43,167 nt of DNA from Chloroflexota bacterium (GTDB lineage Bacteria > Chloroflexota > Anaerolineae > Anaerolineales > Anaerolineaceae). The notes below the pieces were generated by a model, which ran no database searches, was not told the origin of the DNA, and saw nothing but the letters and a program-made list of their open reading frames with translations. Positions within the stretch are counted from its first letter, which is position 1. Each line of letters opens with the position of its first letter. Below, in pieces: positions 35,698-43,167 of this stretch. The translations under genes were made by a program, and so were the position numbers. Where the stretch lies: positions 1-43,167 of the forward strand of contig JAAYKH010000054.1 in the NCBI GenBank assembly GCA_012522475.1, given 5' to 3'.

Positions 35698-36912
35698 ATG
35701 GAAGACATGAGAGATCCCTGGCAGCGACCTGAAACAGTCCCAATCGAAGCCACCCCCCTAACAGAAGCGCCATCCCCATCATCTGAACCTAAATATATTC
35801 AATTTTGGGAACGCCTGCATCACTGGGGGCTGGGTGATGCTGTGCTGCGGACAGCGACCACGCTGACAACGGCCTTGTTAATCCTGTTGGTTGTGTGGGT
35901 GATGAGTACTTTTTACCAGTATGACTCTGCATCCACTTTGGAAGCCGGGGGTGTGGCCTTGGCGCAACCTCTGGATGAAGAACCATCAACCATAGCCCCC
36001 CCGATTTTTAACGCCGGCGGTGTTAACCCCGAGGGCGTCGTCCGCGCCATCGGTATGAATACCATTCTGCCCAATAATTTAGCTCGTCATGAAGTCCTTG
36101 TATACACTGTTGAAACTGGCGATTCGTTATTTTCTATTGCTGATAAATTTAACCTCAAACCCGAAAGCATCCTGTGGGGCAACCGCTACACCCTGGGTGA
36201 CGACCCTCACTTTATCCTGCCCGGACAGTCTCTTTACATCCTGCCCGTGGACGGTGTTTATCACCAATGGAGCGCAGGTGAGGGATTGAACGGTGTCGCT
36301 TCTGTCTATGGGGTCACACCCGAAGATATCATTAATTGGCCGGAAAACCAGCTTAACCCCGCTCAGATCGGTGATTATGCCAATCCGCGTATCCCGCCGG
36401 ACAAGATGCTGGTCATCCCGGGCGGACAGGGGTCTTATACCGACTGGCGCACGCCGCGTATCACCCGGGAAGAACCGGCCAAAGCCCGGCAGCTCGGCCC
36501 GGGTGCCTGTAGTGCCAGTTATGACGGGGTGACGGGGTCGCTCGTCTTTATATGGCCCACAACCGAACGACATTTATCTGGTTACGATTTCACCCCTGAA
36601 ACCAATCACTTTGGCATCGATATTGCCGGGAAAACCGGTAACCCAATTATCGCTGCGGATCATGGTGTCGTGGTTTACGCCGGGTGGAATGACTACGGAT
36701 ATGGCGAGATGATTGTGGTTGATCATGGCGCAGGCTGGCAGACCCTGTACGCCCACCTCAGCCAGGTGAACGTCATCTGCGGACAGGAAGTCTACCAGGG
36801 TGACATCATCGGATTGATGGGTAGCACTGGCAAGTCCAGCGGACCGCACCTGCACTTTGAGATGCGTAGCGATGATTACGGCCGTGTCAATCCCTGGAAT
36901 TTCTTGAACTGA
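35698..36912 (+). CDS. M23 family metallopeptidase with LysM domains
   Basis: 404-aa envelope peptidase. One membrane segment lies at about residues 46-70. A LysM (about 133-180: VYTVETGDSLFSIADKFNL, LPGQSLYILP) and a second LysM-like repeat (GVYHQWSAGEGLNGVASVYG) bind glycan. The C-terminal peptidase M23 (LytM) domain keeps its zinc ligands: HFGID (His304, Asp308) and HLHF (His384, His386). It should cut or bind peptidoglycan cross-links. ATG 35698 follows GAGG by 6 bases; TTG 35683 is in frame but less likely. Confidence 0.92.
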   Translation: MEDMRDPWQRPETVPIEATPLTEAPSPSSEPKYIQFWERLHHWGLGDAVLRTATTLTTALLILLVVWVMSTFYQYDSASTLEAGGVALAQPLDEEPSTIAPPIFNAGGVNPEGVVRAIGMNTILPNNLARHEVLVYTVETGDSLFSIADKFNLKPESILWGNRYTLGDDPHFILPGQSLYILPVDGVYHQWSAGEGLNGVASVYGVTPEDIINWPENQLNPAQIGDYANPRIPPDKMLVIPGGQGSYTDWRTPRITREEPAKARQLGPGACSASYDGVTGSLVFIWPTTERHLSGYDFTPETNHFGIDIAGKTGNPIIAADHGVVVYAGWNDYGYGEMIVVDHGAGWQTLYAHLSQVNVICGQEVYQGDIIGLMGSTGKSSGPHLHFEMRSDDYGRVNPWNFLN

Positions 36913-37086
36913 TTCCAAGCCAATACCGAAGATCAGCGCAATCAACCGGCTGGTGAGACAGACCTGCTAGGATTATTTAAATTCTGGTTGAGGTTGATCG
37001 CTTGCTAATAAAATCACGGGTCAATCGTTTAGGCGCTCATCAGTATGCTTTTATCTAGGATCGTGGTAATCAAACCAAAGGTATGT

Positions 37087-37092
37087 TAAAAT
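37087..37092 (+). promoter_or_regulatory. -10 box for a leaderless memo-like mRNA
   Basis: TAAAAT, 6 bases before ATG 37099, with no SD; the mRNA probably begins at or near the start codon. Confidence 0.45.
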
Positions 37093-37098
37093 TTAACC

Positions 37099-37950
37099 AT
37101 GATGACTGATAATCGAACCGTCAGGCTTTCATCCATTGCCGGCACCTGGTACCCGGACGACCCCAAACGACTTAGAAGTGACCTGGCAGGCTATATTGAT
37201 ACCGCTGAAAACCCCCCATTGCCTGGCCAGGTAGTCGGGCTGGTGGTGCCTCATGCCGGCTATGTTTATTCGGGCGCGATAGCAGGCCATGCCTTCAAAA
37301 CCGTGCAGGGGGACAGCTTTGATTGTGTCTGCGTACTCTCTCCCATGCACCAGTATTACTCGCAACCCTTGCTGACCAGTGCCCACCGCGCCTATCGCAC
37401 GCCGTTGGGTGACATTCCTTTAGCAGATGATGAGATCGAACAGATCAATGCCAGATTGATGGAGAAAATCAGCATCGGGCTAACCCCCATCGCCAATGAC
37501 TGTGAGCATTCATTGGAGATCGAACTGCCCTTTTTGCAGGTAGCCCTATCAGGCGACTTCACCCTGATCCCAATTATGCTGCGCGACCAATCTCGTCAGG
37601 TGGCGAAAGCATTGGGCGAGGTTTTAGCTGAAGTCTTCGTAGACAAAATGTGTTTAATGGTCGCCAGCAGCGACCTTTCGCATTTCCACACGCAACACCA
37701 GGCGGAGCGGCTGGATTTAGTCGTGCTGAATACGCTGGAGGCGTTCTCGCCCGAAGGCTTGTTTGACCTCAAAGACCAGGGGCAGGGTCAGGCCTGCGGC
37801 CTGGCGCCCATGGCTGCGGTGCTGTGGGCTGCGGAAAAGCTGGGCGCCAATGCAGCAACTTTGCTAAAATACGCGACCTCAGCCGCCACGACCGGAGATA
37901 CCTCATCCGTGGTTGGGTATGGCGCTGCGGCCATTACCCGTCCAGATTGA
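37099..37950 (+). CDS. amrB: MEMO1-like protein (AmmeMemoRadiSam system protein B)
   Basis: 283-aa protein of the MEMO/class III extradiol dioxygenase-like fold. SSIAGTWYPDDPKRLRSDL and GLVVPHAGYVYSGAIAGHAF are the family start; CEHSLEIELPFLQV and ASSDLSHFHT supply the His and Asp positions equivalent to the metal pocket. In many genomes it occurs with an AMMECR1 domain protein and a radical SAM enzyme; neither is in this window. Function is unknown. A lipoprotein gene begins 28 bp after its stop. Confidence 0.88.
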   Translation: MMTDNRTVRLSSIAGTWYPDDPKRLRSDLAGYIDTAENPPLPGQVVGLVVPHAGYVYSGAIAGHAFKTVQGDSFDCVCVLSPMHQYYSQPLLTSAHRAYRTPLGDIPLADDEIEQINARLMEKISIGLTPIANDCEHSLEIELPFLQVALSGDFTLIPIMLRDQSRQVAKALGEVLAEVFVDKMCLMVASSDLSHFHTQHQAERLDLVVLNTLEAFSPEGLFDLKDQGQGQACGLAPMAAVLWAAEKLGANAATLLKYATSAATTGDTSSVVGYGAAAITRPD

Positions 37951-37978
37951 GGGTCGAGATACACACCTAAAACTGCTT

Positions 37979-38971
37979 ATGAACGCCAATTCCGCCAGAT
38001 GCCTGTCGGGCCTTCTTTTTGTGCTGATACTTTTTTCTGCTGCCGGTTGCAAATCTGCGCGAATGCCAGGTAGCACCGAAACGCCGGCACCCTCATCCAC
38101 CCACACGCTGACACCTACAAAACCCCGGACCTTTACACCCACCCATACTACCACCCCGGCGTTCACCATCACCTCGCCTCCGACCAACACGCCCACCATC
38201 ACCGCCACGCCCTTCAGAGCCCTCAGCCCAACCCCCACCCCCAGCTTGGCACCGCCCCGGCCGGCGGTCTTATTTCCACTTCAGGATAATTTCGGCAGGA
38301 CCATTGATTGGGCATACTTTCATATCACCCAATTCAGTACGAACGACCTGGACGAGGTCAATGATTTGTGGGCCTTTATGGCTTTTCAGTTGTTAGATCG
38401 CGGTATTCACCTGAGAAACTTTTACTTCCAAGGAGCGGTGATCACTGTGTATTACCTGAATGTGGCGCATGAGTTTAATGGGGAGATGATACCCTTGCAG
38501 TTGGTGCTGGGCGGCACTCCGGGTGATTTGGTGCCGATTGATGTCATCCCCGCGGGCGGCACAGCTTATGTCCAGGTGGCATTGCGGGATGGAACCACCT
38601 ATTTTTCGCCGCGCACCACCCACCAGGAAGCCAACCGCGCCGATGAAAAGCAGGATGAGGCCTACCCCTTCCTGTTTTTGAAAGACTTACAAAAGCTGCT
38701 GCCGAAATTGCCCGAAGAGCTGATTCTGTTGGCCAACCACTCCATCCTGATTCCACGCAATGATTGGCCCCAGGTCAAGTTGGATATGGAACGGGTTAGT
38801 TTCCTGGCAGCGCGATACCAGCCCTTTTTCGAACTGGATCCTTACGACCGCATCGTGGACCAGAGCGCCTTTGCCTATGCACTTAGGGATTACCTGCTTG
38901 ATAATGAAGATATGCCGTTGGGCATCTATGCTTTCAGCAGTCGCAACCTGGTGATCGTTACAGGGAAATAG
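37979..38971 (+). CDS. Hypothetical lipoprotein with Thr/Pro linker
   Basis: 330-aa exported protein. A hydrophobic signal ends in the lipobox SAAGC (about residue 25), followed by a low-complexity Thr/Pro/Ser stretch (about 33-92) that would span the wall. The remaining ~240 residues are a folded domain I do not recognise (e.g. PLQDNFGRTIDWAYFHITQF). The frame is open to 37913 inside the upstream gene; ATG 37979 starts a proper signal peptide. Likely co-transcribed with the MEMO-like gene. Confidence 0.75.
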   Translation: MNANSARCLSGLLFVLILFSAAGCKSARMPGSTETPAPSSTHTLTPTKPRTFTPTHTTTPAFTITSPPTNTPTITATPFRALSPTPTPSLAPPRPAVLFPLQDNFGRTIDWAYFHITQFSTNDLDEVNDLWAFMAFQLLDRGIHLRNFYFQGAVITVYYLNVAHEFNGEMIPLQLVLGGTPGDLVPIDVIPAGGTAYVQVALRDGTTYFSPRTTHQEANRADEKQDEAYPFLFLKDLQKLLPKLPEELILLANHSILIPRNDWPQVKLDMERVSFLAARYQPFFELDPYDRIVDQSAFAYALRDYLLDNEDMPLGIYAFSSRNLVIVTGK

Positions 38972-39047
38972 CGTGTTGAAAAGAAGGCATACGGCGCTTA
39001 AAAGACCGGCTCCCACCCCCTGACACTCATCGCTTTGCAGCGAAACG

Positions 39048-41603
39048 CTATGAATTATGCGCTTTTAACGCGTCCAGCCAAAGCGCAGCGATCTTACGGT
39101 TACGGGTTTCCAGCGCTGCCATCAATTTGACTAGCTTGTCCTTAACCGCATCTACCGGCCAGCCTTTCCGGTCAATCACTGCTTCCACAGCTTGCCATGT
39201 TTTTTCGGTGAAACTGGTCTGAGAGAGGATATCCACCAGGCGCCACTGACTATAAGCCGCGTTAATTTCATTGATGGTTAACGCCTCCAGCCGGGCCAAA
39301 GTTGCATCAATGATCACCCGGCCTTGAAGTGGGTCTTTGCTCTCAACATACACCCGGTTAATCGGCTCTGTACCCGAGGCGCGCACCCGCAATTGGTAAC
39401 GATCATCGCCCTCGGCATCCACCAATTGCATCTCAGCCACTTCGTAGCGGATCCCGCCCAGGTAGGCAATGTCCATCCCGGCGATTTTACCAGCTGGGTT
39501 CAGGTTAAGATAATGATCAATAAAAGCTTCTTTGGCTTCCAAGGGCGCATCCACATCCACGCGCCCGGTATGCGAAGTTGCGTCATCCGGTGAACAGCCG
39601 AAAATTTCCCATAAGCCCGGCATGCGTACTGTATCGTCCCAGATCTCTGCAATCGTGGTCAGCGGGTTTTCTGGTCGCGTCCCGAAATAAGCCAGCATGT
39701 CCATAATCAACAGATTGGCCCAGGGCCCGTCCTTATCGGTCACGTGGCCGCGGGTGGTCAGCCCCGATGATTCCTCACCGCCGATCAGGATGCGATCCCG
39801 CCAATTTGATGGCAGCGGGTTTTCTGACTGATATGCCCGGTCTACGCGCCGAATCTCCTCGATGTATTTGATTCCCACGGGCACCAGGAAGGCATTTTTT
39901 AAAATCCGATCCTCCCGACCCCCGATGACGATCTTGTAAAAAGGGTGGCTCACATACCCCGGAAGCGCATCCTTTGCTGGTTTGTTCGCATCATTGCCCC
40001 GGATCATCCCCGCCAGAACTTCAATTAGGGGCGAGCCCGTCTGGGTGGCAATCACCCGGCCGGTCAGGCCGCGTTCCACACCCAGGTAGCGCACCAACAT
40101 GGTTAAAATCTGGTTTGGGCGAAAATACACGCCACCCTTATCCACCACCCCAAAGCGGTCGGCGTCCGTATCCATCCCCAGACCCAGGTGGGCGCCCGTC
40201 TCTGTCACTTTCGCTTTGAGCGGGTTGATAAAGGGTTCCTCGGGGTTGGCGTAATCCAGGCCGGGCAGCTCCGGGTCGCGCTGGGCGTGGATGACCGTAT
40301 ACCGCGCGCCGGCTTCACCCAGCAGGCGGGTTAAATAACCCCGGCCAGAGCCGTGAAACTCATCGATCACCACCAACTTATCGTTGAAGAATTCCCTAAT
40401 ACGGTCAAAATCAATCGGGATGCGGGCATTACCCTTACCATTCGCCTTAATCCAGGTCACGTAATCATCCAGCGGATCGAAGCCGCGCAGTTTGCCCTGC
40501 CCGCGGCCCACGTCCAGGCTCGTGATGCGCCCGTCGAAATCGGTGAGCTGCAATTCATTGATGCGGAAAGCAATGAAATCCGTCTGGTTGGTGGGCGCTG
40601 GGTAGCCCAGGCGCGGGTTGAACTTGATTCCCTGCCATTCCGGTGGATTGTGGCTGGCTGTGCAGATTAATTATCCGGCCACCTCTTCGGGCGGCAGGTG
40701 CTCTGTCAGATAATACACCAGGGCGGGTGTGGGTGTATCGCGGTTGGCGAAATCCACCTGGAAACCGTTCGCCAAACAGACCTGAGCGGCCCATTCCGCG
40801 ACCCTGTCGGCATTTCTGCGGGTATCGTAGCCGATAACAATCCTGCGACCGGACAGGTTCTCCCGACCGACAAAATCGGGCACGTCTAGATCGTTAAGGT
40901 AATCGCACACGGCCTGGACCACCTGTTTGGCCCGCCGCTCGGTGAAATCTACACCCCAACGGGCACGCACCCCGGAGGTGCCAAAACGCAGGTACTTCCG
41001 GTCATAGATTGTGCGCAGCAAGCCCGGGCTGTGTGCATCCCCAATCAGCAGGGCTTCCTGGGTCCGCAGCCGGAACATGATCAGGCGTTCGTAGATATTG
41101 CCAATTTGGATCACCCGGAAGGGCATCCAACGGTCGTGATCCTTCTCAAAATCCATGCTATCGAGCAAGGGCAGGATCTCGTGATCGAGCGCTTCTCGAA
41201 GTGAGTTGAAAACCGGGGCTGCCAAATAATCCTTTGCCAGGCGAAGTGCCTTTTGACGCAAGCGCCCGGTCAGAGAGAGATAGACATCATCGATCAACGC
41301 CCGACGCGCTGACCCCGCATCGTCTTTGGGGAGATATTGCTCCAGGCGGTACTGCGTCCCCGTGGCGGCTAGGGTCAACAGGATACTGAAAACCCGCGAT
41401 GAATCGTTTGGTGAGCGGGCGATCAATTCAGGATCTGAGAGTACTTGTTGTGACAAGACGTCTAAAAATTGATCCATCGCGCGTACAGAGGCCTGCCAAT
41501 CGGCTTCGCTTTCAGCGCTTATCAGCAGGCGATTGATACAGTTAAAGACCATGCCCAACTGCGGGATTGTGATCTGATCGTAGGGAATATTCAATGGGTC
41601 CAT
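39048..41603 (-). pseudogene. Phosphoglucomutase/phosphomannomutase, interrupted by an in-frame TAA
   Basis: A single frame of 851 codons before its final stop, broken once by TAA at 40671-40673. The 5' part (40671-41603) has an unassigned helical N-terminus of about 200 residues, then LRFGTSGVRARWG and the sugar domain. The 3' part reads TASHNPPEW with the phospho-serine codon at 40653-40655, the metal loop DTDADRFG, the sugar loop GGEESSG and the phosphate loop RASGTEP. All catalytic motifs survive; only the stop, six codons before the serine, breaks the gene. A TTG at 40551-40553 begins an open 501-codon frame but would leave out the serine. It may be a true pseudogene or an assembly error. 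Confidence 0.85.
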
Positions 41604-41676
41604 AGCAGGCTCCTATCAACGAATTGCAAGGTTTTTTAAGAACGACTGTTAACAATCAATCTCATTCCAGGTGTCA

Positions 41677-43152
41677 TCACCCTAACCGGGGGATCAACCC
41701 ACCGCGAGTGACGTTTAATACTTCCAACCGACTGCCCGGTGGCGTATTTGTTCCCGCCTGAACAGCCTCAATCAAGGTATAGGCTTTTTCGGCCAGTTCG
41801 CGTTCCGAATGTCGCGTGTCTGCTTCGAGCATCAGGCGCACCATAGATTCCGTGCCCGAATAGCGTAAACTCAGGCGGGTGAGTCCGGGCAGCTCATCTC
41901 TAAGTGCGTTGCGCAGGGCTACAACCTCTTCAAGCTGCTCCAGATCGATTTTTTCGGCTACAACGGCGGAGGCGATCACCTGGGGATACTTATGAATGCT
42001 TTCCGCCAGCTCACTCAGGGTTGCCCGTCCGCTGGTCAGAAAAGCTCGCAGGAGGTAAATAGCCGAGCGCAACCCATCACCGGTGGTATGCGATTCGTCC
42101 ATCAGGACAATATGCCCGGATTGTTCACCACCCAGACCAATCTGTTTTTTCTGATTGTTTTGTTTGAACAGCTCGTACAGTTCACCAATGACGAATTTAT
42201 CACCCACCGGGGTTTCAATAAAGTTAATCTTCCGTTCGGCAAAATAGTTTACCAGCGCGCCATTGCGCATGGCGGTACTGACCACAACATCGTCCAATAA
42301 CCTGCCCCGGGTGCGCAGGTAATCGCCCAAAATAGCCAGGATATGGTCCCCGTCCACTAGGTGCCCAGCCTCATCCACGAAGATCACCCGGTCCGCATCA
42401 CCGTCAAAGACCACAGCGAAATTCGCCCGATGCCGTTTAATCTGTGCAAAAAGGGCTTCCGGATACTGACGTGCGTACTCCGATCCGCAGTCTGCATTGA
42501 TGTTGTTACCGTTGGGCGAGGCATGCAGGGCCACAACCTCTGCGCCCAGGCGAGAAAATACCTTGGGGGCGTACCAAGAAGCCGCCCCATTGGCACAATC
42601 TAAAACCAATCTGACCCCACTCAGGTTCAGGTCCTGACGTTCACCCACCAGGTCCTCAACATAGCGTTCACGCAGGTTGGTGCCGTCAACCTGCCCCTTG
42701 AGCTGGTCCGCCCGCAGGTTGTTCAAGTTCATTGGCTGGTCCAGCAAAGCTTCAATTTCCAGTTCAAGTCCTGCATTCAGTTTGAGGGCCTGCCGGTTAA
42801 AAAACTTGATCCCGTTCTCGTTCACCGGGTTGTGAGAAGCCGAAATGACCACTCCGGCATCCGCTTTCGTCTGACCAACCAAAAAGGCCACCCCAGGCGT
42901 GGGGATCACCCCCAAATCGACTGCCGAGGCACCGCTGGCCAGCAAGCCTGTGGTCAACGCGTTTTGCAAACGCTCTCCCGATTGGCGGGTATCGCGCCCA
43001 ATAACAAAAGTGGGATGCGTAACCTGGCGCGCCAGCACCGTCCCGGCTGCATAACCCAGACGTGTAAGGAATTCGGGCACCAGCGGGTCGCGACCGACGT
43101 GTCCGCGGATGCCATCAGTGCCGAAATACTTCCTTTGCTGTGTTGCTGTCAT
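41677..43152 (-). CDS. glmM: Phosphoglucosamine mutase
   Basis: Converts glucosamine-6-phosphate to glucosamine-1-phosphate for UDP-GlcNAc and peptidoglycan synthesis. 491 aa. RKYFGTDGIRGHVG, VISASHNPVNENGIKFF (phospho-Ser106), FDGDADRVIF, GGEQSGHIV and RYSGTESMVRLM are the GlmM signatures. It is longer than the usual ~450 aa, mainly at the C-terminus. A CGGAGA SD precedes the ATG close to the window edge. It is followed after 73 bp by the interrupted phosphohexomutase on the same strand. Confidence 0.92.
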   Translation of the reverse strand: MTATQQRKYFGTDGIRGHVGRDPLVPEFLTRLGYAAGTVLARQVTHPTFVIGRDTRQSGERLQNALTTGLLASGASAVDLGVIPTPGVAFLVGQTKADAGVVISASHNPVNENGIKFFNRQALKLNAGLELEIEALLDQPMNLNNLRADQLKGQVDGTNLRERYVEDLVGERQDLNLSGVRLVLDCANGAASWYAPKVFSRLGAEVVALHASPNGNNINADCGSEYARQYPEALFAQIKRHRANFAVVFDGDADRVIFVDEAGHLVDGDHILAILGDYLRTRGRLLDDVVVSTAMRNGALVNYFAERKINFIETPVGDKFVIGELYELFKQNNQKKQIGLGGEQSGHIVLMDESHTTGDGLRSAIYLLRAFLTSGRATLSELAESIHKYPQVIASAVVAEKIDLEQLEEVVALRNALRDELPGLTRLSLRYSGTESMVRLMLEADTRHSERELAEKAYTLIEAVQAGTNTPPGSRLEVLNVTRGGLIPRLG

Positions 43153-43167
43153 GCTCGTGTTCTCCGA

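Noticed and set aside
40671-40673. TAA as a recoded sense codon or programmed stop
   Set aside because: TAA ends several other genes here, and no stimulatory structure or family precedent supports recoding; mutation or assembly error is simpler.
1-43167. CRISPR array, IS element, prophage or integrase
   Set aside because: No spaced direct repeats, transposase, integrase or phage structural gene was seen anywhere in the window.

Overview
The window looks like chromosomal DNA of an uncultured-type Chloroflexota bacterium, probably Anaerolineae. This is an inference from gene content: an archaeal-like translin beside a DUF3467 protein, a CcmE with a CxxxY haem motif, VanW and LCP cell-envelope proteins of a monoderm type, Trm112-like and MEMO-like proteins. 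There is no phage, transposon, IS element or CRISPR array. Most genes are complete housekeeping or envelope genes; one is broken.

Layout. 1-3.2 kb: a PlsC-like acyltransferase, then a GH13 alpha-glucan hydrolase and its likely TetR repressor, with two matching palindromic operators. 3.2-3.84 kb: a gene-free region with a cluster of DnaA boxes, a candidate replication origin. 3.84-5.5 kb: a two-gene operon of deoxynucleoside kinase and nucleotidyltransferase. 5.7-8.2 kb: ccmE-ccmF for cytochrome c maturation. 8.4-11.6 kb: diaminopropionate ammonia-lyase converging on a DASS/SLC13 transporter with RCK_C domains. 11.8-16.5 kb: VanW, Trm112-like, LytR-CpsA-Psr and DegV proteins. 16.9-17.8 kb: an aldo/keto reductase. 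18.1-21.2 kb: an M-box Mg2+ riboswitch with an intrinsic terminator ahead of an MgtA-type P-ATPase. 21.5-26.0 kb: polA, a HAD phosphatase and an MgtC/SapB protein.

26.4-30.4 kb holds small enzymes (DUF3788, GNAT, methyltransferase, aldo/keto reductase, SWIM zinc finger, RimI-like GNAT). 30.6-33.0 kb: nadE converging on a glycosyltransferase-rnhB operon, then tRNA-Pro(UGG). 33.0-39.0 kb: a lipoprotein esterase sharing overlapping divergent promoters with the tRNA, an ssb-DUF3467-translin operon, a LysM/M23 peptidase, a MEMO-like protein and a Thr/Pro-linker lipoprotein. 39.0-43.2 kb: a phosphohexomutase interrupted by one in-frame TAA just before its catalytic serine, and an intact glmM.

Most notable: the DnaA-box cluster, the M-box switch, the stop in the phosphohexomutase active site, the Cys-type CcmE, the ssb-DUF3467-translin operon, and several promoters whose -10 box sits 6-8 bases from the start codon, implying leaderless mRNAs.
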